Positions 43,938 to 52,558 of a DNA stretch of 54,313 nt are shown in pieces. Origin of the DNA: SIG223 sp964442785 (GTDB lineage: Bacteria > Bacillota_I > Bacilli_A > RFN20 > DUOF01). The notes beneath the pieces are model-generated. The model did not search any database. It was not told the DNA's origin and saw only the letters and a list, made by a program, of their open reading frames with translations. The DNA lies in assembly GCA_964442785.1 (NCBI GenBank), contig CAYTZW010000003.1, forward strand, positions 1 to 54,313, given 5' to 3'. How positions within the stretch are numbered: the first letter of the stretch is position 1; every line of letters begins with the position of its first letter. The position numbers and the translations under genes are program-made.

Positions 43938-44186
43938 ATGAGAAGTCAATTTAATACCAGAATTTTTAAAAATATCCTTGCTAATTTTAATGGTTTTTAT
44001 CTTCAACAATTCAATATTTCAAGAAGAAATAAAGCAAAGTCCCTTGAAAAAGTTTATACATTTGTCAAAAAGTCCCTTGAAAAAGTTTGTTGTTTCACTA
44101 AAAAGTCGTTGGAAAAAGTTTCTACTTTTAATAAAAAGTCCCTTGAAAAAGTTTTGATTATAGCTTATGATAATTATGCAATATAA
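43938..44186 (+). CDS. Small repeat protein with KSLEKV units (82 aa)
   Basis: 82 residues with a positively charged N-terminus and four tandem 11-residue repeats KSLEKVxxFxK. The repeat nucleotides differ in the third copy, but the changes (TCC to TCG, CTT to TTG) are synonymous, which suggests the peptide is selected. There is no clear ribosome site before ATG 43938, so translation is uncertain; no good alternative start is seen. It lies just before the ATPase gene with 20 bp between. The function is unknown. Confidence 0.5.
   Translation: MRSQFNTRIFKNILANFNGFYLQQFNISRRNKAKSLEKVYTFVKKSLEKVCCFTKKSLEKVSTFNKKSLEKVLIIAYDNYAI
44036..44154 (+). repeat. 33-bp tandem repeat, four units
   Basis: Units start at 44036, 44069, 44102 and 44135. 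Each has a conserved 20-bp part (AAAGTCCCTTGAAAAAGTTT) and 13 variable bases; the last unit is only the 20-bp part. The third copy reads AAAGTCGTTGGAAAAAGTTT. The 33-bp period keeps the frame. Confidence 0.9.
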
Positions 44187-44206
44187 TAAGTAAGGAGAGT
44201 TTGATT

Positions 44207-45526
44207 ATGCTAAAAAGAAAAATAGAACAAGCCTTAATTGATTGGAAAAACACGCCAAATCACAGTCCACTTATAATCAAAGGATGCCGTCAATGCGGAA
44301 AAACTTTTTCTGTCCGTGAATTTGCTAAAAAAAATTATAAATACGAAGTATACCTTAACTTTTTTAAAAATCCTTCTTATATTTCAATCTTTGAAGGTTC
44401 TCTTGAAGTAGATAATCTTATAATTATGATGTCAGCATTACTTGGTACAAGTGCAGTTTTCAAGCCTGGTGAAACAATTATAATTCTTGATGAAATTCAA
44501 GATTGTCCTGAAGCACGAACAGCACTCAAATTTTTCAAAGAAGATGGCAGATTTGATGTGATTGGAACAGGCTCTTTACTAGGCGTAAAAGGTTATGGAA
44601 AACAGCCTAAGTCTATTCCTGTAGGTTCTGAAACAATTTTAGAAATGCACCCATTAGATTTTGAAGAATTTCTATGGGCAAACGATATTTCTGAAGAAGT
44701 TATAGAAAAACTTAAAGATTGTTTAATAAAGGAAGAACCAGTGCCTAAGGCTTTGCACGAAAAAATGAACCAATTATTGTTACAGTATACAGTAGTAGGT
44801 GGAATGCCCGAAGTAGTTGAAACATTTATACAAACTAAACAAATGAACAAAGTTTTATCTTTACAAAGAGACATTATTCGTTCTTATGAAGATGATATGA
44901 TTAAATATGCTGAAGATACAGATAAACCTCTCATAAGAGAATGTTTTAAATCTATTCCAAAACAACTTAGTAAAGAAAACAAAAAATTTCAATATTCAAT
45001 TATAAAAAAAGGTGGAACAGCATCTAAATTTTTAGGTAGTTTACAATGGATAGAAGATGCCGGTATCATTTCTCGTTGTTACAACCTTAATTTACCTGAA
45101 CTTCCATTAGAAGGAAATGCTATAAATGATATTTTTAAAGTTTATATGCAAGACACTGGATTATTTGTAAGTATGTTAGAAGACGGAACACAATACGATA
45201 TTCTTCAAGGTAATTTATATGGATATAAAGGGGCGATATTTGAAAATTTAATGGCTGATATCTTCACCAAAATGGGAAGAAAGTTATATTATTATCATAA
45301 AGATTCTGGACTTGAAGTTGACTTTGTTACAAGATATAAAAGTGGTGCAACTTTAATTGAAGTAAAAGCAACAACAGGAAATATAAAAAGCACCAAGACT
45401 ATACTTATGCACCCTGAAAAATATAATGTTGCTGGAGCTATAAAACTTGGAAATTACAACATTGGAAGAAATGACAAAATCCTTACGCTTCCTTTATATA
45501 TGGCATTTTTACTCAATGAATTTTAA
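44207..45526 (+). CDS. AAA ATPase with DUF4143 domain
   Basis: 439 residues. Walker A is GCRQCGKT (about residue 27), Walker B is IIILDEIQD, and a sensor-like GTGSLLG follows. The C-terminal DUF4143 has a nuclease-like segment ending in LIEVKATTGN, a typical PD-(D/E)xK-like signature. Such proteins are widespread, often in many copies, and not well characterised. ATG 44207 follows AAGGAG; TTG 44201 is unlikely. A short, weak hairpin follows at about 45527-45563. Confidence 0.9.
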   Translation: MLKRKIEQALIDWKNTPNHSPLIIKGCRQCGKTFSVREFAKKNYKYEVYLNFFKNPSYISIFEGSLEVDNLIIMMSALLGTSAVFKPGETIIILDEIQDCPEARTALKFFKEDGRFDVIGTGSLLGVKGYGKQPKSIPVGSETILEMHPLDFEEFLWANDISEEVIEKLKDCLIKEEPVPKALHEKMNQLLLQYTVVGGMPEVVETFIQTKQMNKVLSLQRDIIRSYEDDMIKYAEDTDKPLIRECFKSIPKQLSKENKKFQYSIIKKGGTASKFLGSLQWIEDAGIISRCYNLNLPELPLEGNAINDIFKVYMQDTGLFVSMLEDGTQYDILQGNLYGYKGAIFENLMADIFTKMGRKLYYYHKDSGLEVDFVTRYKSGATLIEVKATTGNIKSTKTILMHPEKYNVAGAIKLGNYNIGRNDKILTLPLYMAFLLNEF

Positions 45527-45650
45527 TAATATTTTCTTTTCCTACAAAAAAATATTATTAGTACTCTCTAATTATCTAAATAGACTTAATTGATTTTTTT
45601 AAAATTTCAAACATTTAAAAAAATCTTATGTTTTTTTCAATGATATTTTT

Positions 45651-45681
45651 TTGCACTTATTCCATAATAGTGTGGTATAAT
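45651..45681 (+). promoter_or_regulatory. Promoter of the HtrA-like gene
   Basis: TTGCAC (45651-45656), 19-bp spacer, TATAAT (45676-45681) with an extended -10 (TGG-TATAAT). The start codon is 29 bp downstream. Confidence 0.55.
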
Positions 45682-45710
45682 AAAAGTAGTGAAAATAAGG
45701 GGGAATGGTA

Positions 45711-46904
45711 ATGAAAAAGATTTTTTCAATTTTTGCTTCTTTGATTTTAACTTTTGGAATTGCAGGTTGTGATTTTAGTTTTGTTCCTGAAGACCAAAAA
45801 TGTCAAGAAGACCCAAGTTTATGTGATACTAAATTAGGTGATAAAGATGATAGTAGTCAGGATACTGGAAATAGTGAAACAGTTAACTATTGTGAAGAAA
45901 ATCCTTCTGCTTGTATTACCACGATAGAAAATAACAATACTTCTACAAATGAAGATTTAACAGAAGTATATAAAAGAGCGGTAAAATCAACGGTTACTGT
46001 TTTAACTTATAATAGTAAATATTCTGCTTTATCAAGTGGAAGTGGCGTAATTTATGCTACTTCTTCTGATGAAAATTCTGTTTTTGTATATACTAATGCT
46101 CACGTAATTAATGGTGGTTCTATCTATGAAATCATTTACTATAACAACATTAGAGTTAGTGCTTCTGTTTTAGTAGAAGACGGAGAAGAAGATGTAGCCG
46201 TTTTAAAAGCTGATATTGAGCCTAATAATGATTACCTTGAAGTTTCTATTGGAAATAGTAATAAATTAGAAATTGGAGAAACAATTTTTTCAATCGGTTC
46301 TCCATTAGGAACTAATTATCGTAACACAATGACTAAAGGAATTGTATCCGGTCTTAATGTTGAAATGACTACTGATAATGATTCCGACGGAGAAGAAACT
46401 ACAATGTATTTAATTCAAACTGATGCTGCCCTTAGTTCTGGTAATAGTGGTGGTCCTATGTTTAATGCAAAGGGAGAATTTATTGGAATTAATACTTTAA
46501 AACTTACAGAAAGTGGAAGCAGTGTGGTTGAAGGATTTAATTTTTCTATTCCTGTTAATCACTTTATAAAAGTGGCTACCGAATTGCTTAAAAACGGAAC
46601 TTATAAAAGACCTTTAATAGGAGTTCAAGTAATGGATATAGGAGAATTATCTTTGTCCACTCGTGAAAAATATGATATTAATGTTTCTTTAGGATTATAT
46701 ATTGATAGCATTGTTTCTGGTGGTGCGTGCGATGGTTTAATTAAAGCTAAAAGAGTTATTACTAAAATCAATGATGTAACAATAGATTCTACTTCTACCT
46801 TTATTGCAAAGTTGTATGATTATTTACCAGGAGATAAAATTTTTATCACTACAACAGACTTAAATGGATTAGATTCTAAAACAGTTGAAATTACTTTACA
46901 ATAA
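45711..46904 (+). CDS. HtrA/DegP-like serine protease, lipoprotein
   Basis: 397 residues. A lipoprotein signal ends in IAGC (Cys20), followed by a Cys-rich acidic spacer. The trypsin-like catalytic triad is visible: His in TNAHVING, Asp in EEDVAVLK and Ser in SSGNSGGPMF. A C-terminal PDZ domain follows (GVQVMDIGELSLSTRE). It probably degrades misfolded proteins at the cell surface. Unlike most HtrA proteins, it is lipid-anchored. ATG 45711 follows GGGGGAATGGTA; an alternative ATG at 45705 is less likely. Confidence 0.9.
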   Translation: MKKIFSIFASLILTFGIAGCDFSFVPEDQKCQEDPSLCDTKLGDKDDSSQDTGNSETVNYCEENPSACITTIENNNTSTNEDLTEVYKRAVKSTVTVLTYNSKYSALSSGSGVIYATSSDENSVFVYTNAHVINGGSIYEIIYYNNIRVSASVLVEDGEEDVAVLKADIEPNNDYLEVSIGNSNKLEIGETIFSIGSPLGTNYRNTMTKGIVSGLNVEMTTDNDSDGEETTMYLIQTDAALSSGNSGGPMFNAKGEFIGINTLKLTESGSSVVEGFNFSIPVNHFIKVATELLKNGTYKRPLIGVQVMDIGELSLSTREKYDINVSLGLYIDSIVSGGACDGLIKAKRVITKINDVTIDSTSTFIAKLYDYLPGDKIFITTTDLNGLDSKTVEITLQ

Positions 46905-46928
46905 AAGAAAAAAATGTATTTTATGACA

Positions 46929-46957
46929 AGCAACTAAAATTATAGTTGCTTTTTTTG
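46929..46957 (+). terminator. Terminator after the HtrA-like gene
   Basis: AGCAACT and AGTTGCT pair and are followed by TTTTTT. Confidence 0.85.
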
Positions 46958-47001
46958 TTATAAAATTACCTTTATAGCAATATTTTATAATGGTGAATTT
47001 T

Positions 47002-47643
47002 ATGAAGTTAATAAAAATTATTTCCTTGTTTTGTTTACTTCTCACAAATTGTAGCAAACAAGAAAAAACAATAAGAACTAATGCTAACCGAATAATTTTA
47101 ATTGACCCTGGACACGGTGGAAAAGATAATGGCACTAGTTTTGAAAATATAATGGAAGATGAAATAAATCTTCAAGTAGGCTTGTTTTTATATCAAATAT
47201 TACTAGAAAATGGTTTTTTTGCTTTAATAACCCGTACAGGAGATTACGATTTATCTAGTTTAAATGCTAAAAATCATAAAGAACAAGATTTAAAAAATCG
47301 AGTAAAACTTATCAATGATAATCAGGTCTCTTTATTCATATCTTTACATCTAAATAGTTATTTAGATAATATGGTAAGTGGAGCACAAGTTTTTTATCAA
47401 AAAAGCAATCCTGAAAGTAAAAATTTTTCCTTGATTTTGCAACAAAAGTTAAATGAATTATATGCTAAACAAAGAAAGGTAAAAGTTGGAAATTATTATA
47501 TACTCGAAGAAAGTAAAGCAACAGGAGTTCTTGTAGAACTTGGATTTCTATCTTGTCAAAACGATAGAGAAAAGTTAAATGATGAGAATTTCCAAAAAAA
47601 TTTAGCAGAAAAGATTTTTCTTAGTGTAAAAGATTATTTTTAA
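47002..47643 (+). CDS. N-acetylmuramoyl-L-alanine amidase (Amidase_3)
   Basis: 213 residues. Amidase_3 zinc ligands are visible: His in LIDPGHGGKD, Glu in MEDEINLQV and His in FISLHLNSYL, and the catalytic Glu near VLVELGFLS. It cleaves peptidoglycan stem peptides from glycan. The N-terminus is hydrophobic with a Cys in LLLTNCSKQ; the residue before Cys is Asn, so lipid attachment is doubtful. ATG 47002 fits GGTGA; ATG 46990 is too close to it. It converges with rbfA. Confidence 0.9.
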   Translation: MKLIKIISLFCLLLTNCSKQEKTIRTNANRIILIDPGHGGKDNGTSFENIMEDEINLQVGLFLYQILLENGFFALITRTGDYDLSSLNAKNHKEQDLKNRVKLINDNQVSLFISLHLNSYLDNMVSGAQVFYQKSNPESKNFSLILQQKLNELYAKQRKVKVGNYYILEESKATGVLVELGFLSCQNDREKLNDENFQKNLAEKIFLSVKDYF

Positions 47644-47653
47644 TAGGTAACAA

Positions 47654-47690
47654 AAAAATGCTTTTTCATATCAGAATAAAGCATTTTAAA
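47654..47690. terminator. Bidirectional terminator between amidase and rbfA
   Basis: AAAATGCTTT and AAAGCATTTT form a stem with A- and T-rich flanks between the convergent genes. Confidence 0.7.
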
Positions 47691-47696
47691 TGTTTT

Positions 47697-48038
47697 TTAA
47701 TTTTTTAAGTTTTTCAAAACTTCTTCAATTTCTTGGGCTTCATCAAAAGAATTATCTAATTTGAAAACAATCTCAGGAGTTTTATAAATGGTCAATTTTT
47801 CTGCTAATCTGCTTCTTATAAAACCTTTAGCTTTTTCTAAAGCTTCTAAGCCTTTATTTTTGCTTACTTCATCGATGTAAGAAACATAAATATAAGCATA
47901 TGAATAATCATTAGTAACTTTAGCGTTAGTAACCGTTACAAAACCAATATCTTTATCTTTTAACTCAAATTGAATAATTTCTGAAACATACTTTTGTACC
48001 ATATTAGAAATACGGTCATTTTTAAAATTTTTTGCCAT
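47697..48038 (-). CDS. rbfA: Ribosome-binding factor A
   Basis: 113 residues, KH-like fold, needed for 30S subunit maturation. Typical sequence features are RISNMVQKYVSEIIQFELKD and VTVTNAKVTNDYSYAYIYV. Last gene of the rimP-nusA-ylxR-ylxQ-infB-rbfA operon, 6 bp after infB. Confidence 0.95.
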   Translation of the reverse strand: MAKNFKNDRISNMVQKYVSEIIQFELKDKDIGFVTVTNAKVTNDYSYAYIYVSYIDEVSKNKGLEALEKAKGFIRSRLAEKLTIYKTPEIVFKLDNSFDEAQEIEEVLKNLKN

Positions 48039-48044
48039 AATTTT

Positions 48045-49907
48045 CTACTTCCTTTTTATTTCTTCCATAATGTAACCTTCAATAATATCTAATTCTTTTA
48101 TATCATTGAAATTTTCAATCATCATACCACATTCAAAGCCTTTATTGACTTCTTTGGCATCATTTTGTTCCCTTTTTAAAGATAACAATTTTCCTTCAAA
48201 AACTACTATTCCGTCCCTTATTAAACGAACACCACAATCTCTTTTAATAGAGCCTTCGGTAACATAAGAACCTGCAATAGTTCCTAATTTAGATACTTTG
48301 AATAATTTTCTTACTTCAGCTTGACCTGTTACAACTTCTTTATATATAGGTTTTAACATACCTTTCATAGCTTGTTCGATTTCTTCAAAAATTGCATAAA
48401 TAACATTGTGTAATCTAATATCTACTTTATTTTCTTCTGCAGCTCTCCTGACATTAGAATCTGGTCTTACATTAAAACCATAGATAATAGCATTTGATGC
48501 ACTAGCAAGTAAAACATCAGATTCCGTAATTCCACCTGAAGTAGCTCTTATAACATTAACTCTTACATCTTCCATTTGAAGTTTTTGTAAAGAACCTTTT
48601 ATTGCTTCTGCTGAACCTTGAGTATCGGTTTTTATGATAATATTAATGTTTTTTAGATTTCCTTCTTGGATTTGGTCATACAAATCATCTAAAGTAACAC
48701 TAGCATTTTCTTTTCTATCTGCTTGAACTTTTTCAATTAACCTTTTGTCTGCTATTTCTCTTGCTTGCTTATCACTAGCAAAAACCATAAAAGGATCTCC
48801 TGCTGTTGGAACCGCTTCAAGTCCCATTATTTCTACTGGAGTAGCGGGTAAAGCTTCTTTTACAAGTTGTCCTAAATCATTTCTCATTTGTCTAACACGA
48901 CCAAACATCGTACCAGCAACAATCGTATCTCCTGTTTTTAAAGTACCATTTGCAACTAATACTGTAGCCATTGGACCTTTATTTTTATCAAGTCTTCCTT
49001 CAATTACATTTCCAGAAGCTAGTCTTTTAGGATTAGCTTTTAATTCTTGCATTTCAGCAACTACTAAAATTGTTTCTAAAAGTTCGGAAATACCAATTTT
49101 TTTCAAAGCAGAGATTTGCTTATAAATAACATTTCCACCCCATTCTTCTGGAAGTAATCCTAAATCAGTCATCGCTGACATTATTTTATCAGGGTCTGCT
49201 CCAACTTTATCAATTTTATTAATAGCTACAATTATCGGTACATTAGCCGCTTTCGCGTGGTCAATAGCTTCTTTTGTTTGAGGCATAACTCCGTCATCTG
49301 CAGCAACTACGATAACAACGATATCTGTAATTTTTGCTCCTCTAGCACGCATAGCAGTAAATGCAGCGTGTCCTGGAGTATCTAAGAAAGTAATTTTTTT
49401 ACCATTAACTTCTACTTGATAAGCTCCAATTTGTTGAGTAATTCCACCAAATTCACCTTCAACAACACGAGAATCTCTTATAGCATCAAGTAAAGTTGTT
49501 TTTCCGTGGTCTACGTGTCCCATAATAGTAACTACAGGAGCTCTTTCCACCAAATCTTTGGGATCATCAATAATATCAATTTCTTCAAAATGTTGCTCTA
49601 AAATAATTTTTTCTTTTCGATAATCTAAATCATATTGTAAACAAATAGTGCCTACTGTATCTTCATCTAATGTACTATTAATAGTTACCATTTTTCCTTG
49701 CATAAATAGGAACTTAATAATCTCACTTGGAGTTCTTCCTATTGCAGCAGCTAATTCACTTAAAGTTACTTCTTGACTAAAAATAAAAGTTCCATCTTCT
49801 ATCCTTGCATTCTTACTATTAACTCTTTCAGGTTTAGAAGTTGGGATATTAGAAATACGGCTTTTATCAAAAGATTTCTTTGCTTTAAAATTATTCTTTG
49901 CCATCAT
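48045..49907 (-). CDS. infB: Translation initiation factor IF-2
   Basis: 620 residues, delivers fMet-tRNA to the ribosome. A short basic N-terminus precedes the IF2_N domain, then the GTPase with GHVDHGKTTL, DTPGHAAF and NKID. Domains II-IV follow. The short N-terminal extension resembles that of minimal Bacilli. The start is ATG 49907 (or 49904); the gene overlaps ylxQ by 17 bp. Confidence 0.96.
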   Translation of the reverse strand: MMAKNNFKAKKSFDKSRISNIPTSKPERVNSKNARIEDGTFIFSQEVTLSELAAAIGRTPSEIIKFLFMQGKMVTINSTLDEDTVGTICLQYDLDYRKEKIILEQHFEEIDIIDDPKDLVERAPVVTIMGHVDHGKTTLLDAIRDSRVVEGEFGGITQQIGAYQVEVNGKKITFLDTPGHAAFTAMRARGAKITDIVVIVVAADDGVMPQTKEAIDHAKAANVPIIVAINKIDKVGADPDKIMSAMTDLGLLPEEWGGNVIYKQISALKKIGISELLETILVVAEMQELKANPKRLASGNVIEGRLDKNKGPMATVLVANGTLKTGDTIVAGTMFGRVRQMRNDLGQLVKEALPATPVEIMGLEAVPTAGDPFMVFASDKQAREIADKRLIEKVQADRKENASVTLDDLYDQIQEGNLKNINIIIKTDTQGSAEAIKGSLQKLQMEDVRVNVIRATSGGITESDVLLASASNAIIYGFNVRPDSNVRRAAEENKVDIRLHNVIYAIFEEIEQAMKGMLKPIYKEVVTGQAEVRKLFKVSKLGTIAGSYVTEGSIKRDCGVRLIRDGIVVFEGKLLSLKREQNDAKEVNKGFECGMMIENFNDIKELDIIEGYIMEEIKRK

Positions 49908-50208
49908 TCTCACCTTCCTTTATTTTTATATTTATTAATTTTACAAAATCACTACTTGTTATACCAATAGCACTAACTTGGTCTTTTCCGATAGAAAAAC
50001 CTAATTGTTGTTTAGTACCTTTAATCAAATAATTAATATGATAATAACTACATTTATTTTTCCATTTTTTCAAAGAATTATCACTGCTATTTTCAGCAAT
50101 AATAACTAATTCTACTTTACCTTTTTTTATATTTTCTTCCAATTTTATGGAAATAACTACTTTGCCTGCTTTTTTAGCAAGTCCTAAAGTATTTAACCAT
50201 TTATCCAT
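49891..50208 (-). CDS. ylxQ: L7Ae-like RNA-binding protein YlxQ
   Basis: 105 residues, L7Ae/L30e/S12e-like fold that binds kink-turn RNA. LGLAKKAGKVVISIKL and VELVIIAENSSDN are family features. It overlaps infB and ylxR in the operon. Its cellular role is not settled. Confidence 0.9.
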   Translation of the reverse strand: MDKWLNTLGLAKKAGKVVISIKLEENIKKGKVELVIIAENSSDNSLKKWKNKCSYYHINYLIKGTKQQLGFSIGKDQVSAIGITSSDFVKLINIKIKEGENDGKE

Positions 50209-50458
50209 TTATTATTTGTTTTAATTCTTCATAAATAGATACAGGTATTTCACACTCAAGGGCTCTTGCTAAAGATTTTCTTTTAATTGCAATTTCTAAA
50301 GCTTCATTAGATTTTTTTAGATATGCACCACGACCATTTTTCTTTCTCGTTAAATCTACAAATACATTTCCTTCTTTATCTTTAACAATTCTAATTAAAT
50401 CTTTTTTTTCTAATTGCTCACTAGTAGCAACACATTTTCTCAAAGGAATTTTTTTCAT
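50201..50458 (-). CDS. ylxR: YlxR (RnpM) family RNA-binding protein
   Basis: 85 residues. Family motifs KKIPLRKCVATSEQ and KKNGRGAYLKKS are present. In Bacillus the homologue binds RNase P RNA and modulates it. Its start codon overlaps the nusA stop, and its end overlaps ylxQ by 8 bp. Confidence 0.93.
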   Translation of the reverse strand: MKKIPLRKCVATSEQLEKKDLIRIVKDKEGNVFVDLTRKKNGRGAYLKKSNEALEIAIKRKSLARALECEIPVSIYEELKQIING

Positions 50459-51918
50459 TAATCTTCATCGTAGTATTTGTCATAACTTTCGTAGTCGATG
50501 TCTTCATCATATTTGCTACTATAATCTTCTTCATCTTCTAATTCTTCTAATTCATCATCAGAATAAACAGGCATATAATTCATTTTCTTTTCTTCAGCTT
50601 CTTTAAGTCTTGCTTTAATATCATCTTTTTCTTCTTCAACTTTCTTTTCAGTTTTCTTCTTATTTACTTTTTGTTCTACAGGTTTTGAAGATAAACTATT
50701 TTCCAAGTCTGATAAAGAAACTCTTTTTGGTTCAATACTAATTGAAGGAGAAACATATATTTCTTCTACCTTTTCTTCCTTAACAGGTTTCTTAACTTCT
50801 TCAACAACTTTTTCTTCTTCTACTTTCTTAGCATTTATTTCAGCAATAATTGAAGAAATTGTCTTGAATTCAATTCCTAATTCTTTAACTTCATTTAAAG
50901 GTTTTACATCAATTTTATATCCAGTTAATTTAGCAGCAAGTCGAGCGTTTTGACCTTTTTTACCAATCGCTAAACTAAGTTCGGTATCCATAACAACTGC
51001 TAATGCTTTTTTGTTTTCTTCATCAATATTAATTCCATATATTTCAGCTGGTTTTAAAGCTTCAACAATATATAAAATAGGATTTTCATTATAATTGATA
51101 ACATCAATTTTTTCTCCCATTATTTGATTAGATATTTTTTGAATTCTCATTCCCTTTTGTCCAATACAAGCACCAGTTGGGTCGACACTTGGATTTCTAC
51201 TTAATACAGAAACCTTTGCTCTAGAACCAGCATCTCTAGCAATAGAAACAATTTCAACAGTGCCGTCATATATTTCGTGTATTTCTTGTTCAAACAATCT
51301 TTTTAAAAATTCAGGAGCCGTTCTAGAAACAATTATTTGAGCACCTTGATTAGTTTTTTCTACTCCTACTAAATAAACTTTAACAGGTTGATTAACATAA
51401 TAATTCTCATTAGGTATCATATGAGATTTAGGCATCAAAGCAGCCCCTTTTCCTAAGTTAACTAACAAGTAATTATCTTCTACTCTTTCAACGATACCTG
51501 CCATTGTTTCGCCAACTTTATCAGCATATAAATCGTATAAAACAGTTTTTTCTGCTTCTCTTAATTTTTGTCGCAAAATTTGAGCAGCGTGTCTAGCAGC
51601 CATTCTATTTAATTCTTCAGGATCAATTTCTTCGATAACTTCATCACCAATTTTATATTTTTTATCAAGTTCTAAAGCATCTTCTAATTCCATTTCAATA
51701 GCGTCATCTTCAACTTCTTCGACAATATGCTTAATTCTAAACATTCTAATTGTTCCTTTTTTCTCATCAATGTCAACACGAACTTCTGCATAAGGGTCAT
51801 TAGTTTTTTTCCACGCTTTTTCTAATGCTTCTTTTAAGTCATTAAGAATTGTTTCTTTCTTGATTCCTTTTTGTTCTACTAAAGCATCAACTGCTTTTAA
51901 AAATTCTTTTGTTTTCAT
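50458..51918 (-). CDS. nusA: Transcription termination/antitermination factor NusA
   Basis: 486 residues. NTD, then S1 (MAGIVERVEDNYLLVNLG) and two KH domains (IGQKGMRIQ and GKKGQNARLAAKLTGY). The C-terminal extension of about 130 residues is highly acidic (DDELEELEDEEDYSSKYD). Controls pausing, termination and antitermination. It starts 17 bp after the rimP stop. Confidence 0.96.
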   Translation of the reverse strand: MKTKEFLKAVDALVEQKGIKKETILNDLKEALEKAWKKTNDPYAEVRVDIDEKKGTIRMFRIKHIVEEVEDDAIEMELEDALELDKKYKIGDEVIEEIDPEELNRMAARHAAQILRQKLREAEKTVLYDLYADKVGETMAGIVERVEDNYLLVNLGKGAALMPKSHMIPNENYYVNQPVKVYLVGVEKTNQGAQIIVSRTAPEFLKRLFEQEIHEIYDGTVEIVSIARDAGSRAKVSVLSRNPSVDPTGACIGQKGMRIQKISNQIMGEKIDVINYNENPILYIVEALKPAEIYGINIDEENKKALAVVMDTELSLAIGKKGQNARLAAKLTGYKIDVKPLNEVKELGIEFKTISSIIAEINAKKVEEEKVVEEVKKPVKEEKVEEIYVSPSISIEPKRVSLSDLENSLSSKPVEQKVNKKKTEKKVEEEKDDIKARLKEAEEKKMNYMPVYSDDELEELEDEEDYSSKYDEDIDYESYDKYYDED

Positions 51919-51935
51919 TTTTTTCTAACTTCCTC

Positions 51936-52382
51936 CTAAAATTTAATAGCTAATCTAGCACTTTCTATTTTATCTATATCAATTACAACTTTTTTAATTC
52001 TTCCTTTTAAATTGATTTTGACAACCAAATTATTTTCATTAACTTCTTCAAGATAACCAGTATATTCTTCATTACCTATCTTTACATAAACATATTCATT
52101 CAAGGCCTTTTTATATTCTTGGATATTTCTTAAAGGCTTCTCAGCACCTGCAGAACAAACTTCTAGCATATATTCATTTTCAATCGGGTCTTCCTTATCT
52201 AAAATTGGATTAATTGCTTCACTTACCATAACACAATCATCTAACGAAATCTTGCCATTATCAGTATCTATCATAATTCTTAAAATCCAGTTTTCATCTT
52301 CCTTTTGATATTCCACATCATAAAGGATAAATCCTAAATCATTGATAGTTTTTTCTAATAACGCTCTAATTTTTTCTTCCAT
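51936..52382 (-). CDS. rimP: Ribosome maturation factor RimP
   Basis: 148 residues, first gene of the operon, needed for 30S maturation. The LGFILYDVEYQKEDENWILR and VMVSEAINPILDKED segments and the acidic YMLEVCSAGAEKPL loop are typical; the usual SSPG is replaced by CSAG. GGGAGTG precedes ATG. Promoter and a 5' hairpin lie directly upstream. Confidence 0.94.
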   Translation of the reverse strand: MEEKIRALLEKTINDLGFILYDVEYQKEDENWILRIMIDTDNGKISLDDCVMVSEAINPILDKEDPIENEYMLEVCSAGAEKPLRNIQEYKKALNEYVYVKIGNEEYTGYLEEVNENNLVVKINLKGRIKKVVIDIDKIESARLAIKF

Positions 52383-52408
52383 TAAATCACTCCCTTAAAT
52401 AAAGCAAA

Positions 52409-52428
52409 GAGTAGGGCTTCCCCTACTC
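52409..52428 (-). promoter_or_regulatory. 5'-terminal stem-loop of the rimP-infB mRNA
   Basis: GAGTAGGG, tetraloop, CCCTACTC: a perfect 8-bp stem. On the minus strand it starts about 9 nt beyond the -10 box, so it would sit at the mRNA 5' end, about 27 nt before the rimP start. It may stabilise the transcript or serve in autoregulation. Confidence 0.6.
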
Positions 52429-52437
52429 GACACTAAA

Positions 52438-52466
52438 ATGATAGCACAAAAGCATATTTTTTACAA
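52438..52466 (-). promoter_or_regulatory. Promoter of the rimP-nusA-infB-rbfA operon
   Basis: Minus strand: -35 TTGTAA (52461-52466), 17-bp spacer, -10 TATCAT (52438-52443) with an extended TGC. This is a good sigma-A promoter. Confidence 0.7.
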
Positions 52467-52558
52467 GTATTTAAAAAACAAAGTGAGTTATCAACATTAT
52501 TTAACTAAATACTAAACTAACTTATAAAAATAAAATAAACTAACCACAGGTGATAAAA

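Noticed and set aside
44036..44154. CRISPR-like array (20-bp repeats with 13-bp spacers)
   Set aside because: The gaps are only 13 bp, the period is 33 bp in frame, the repeat changes are synonymous, and no cas gene is near. A coding tandem repeat explains it better.
45527..45563. Terminator after the DUF4143 ATPase
   Set aside because: The stem is entirely A-T and is not followed by a T-run, so it is too weak to call.
47002..47643. Amidase as a lipoprotein
   Set aside because: The residue before the Cys is Asn, which does not fit the lipobox rule; a plain hydrophobic anchor or signal is as likely.
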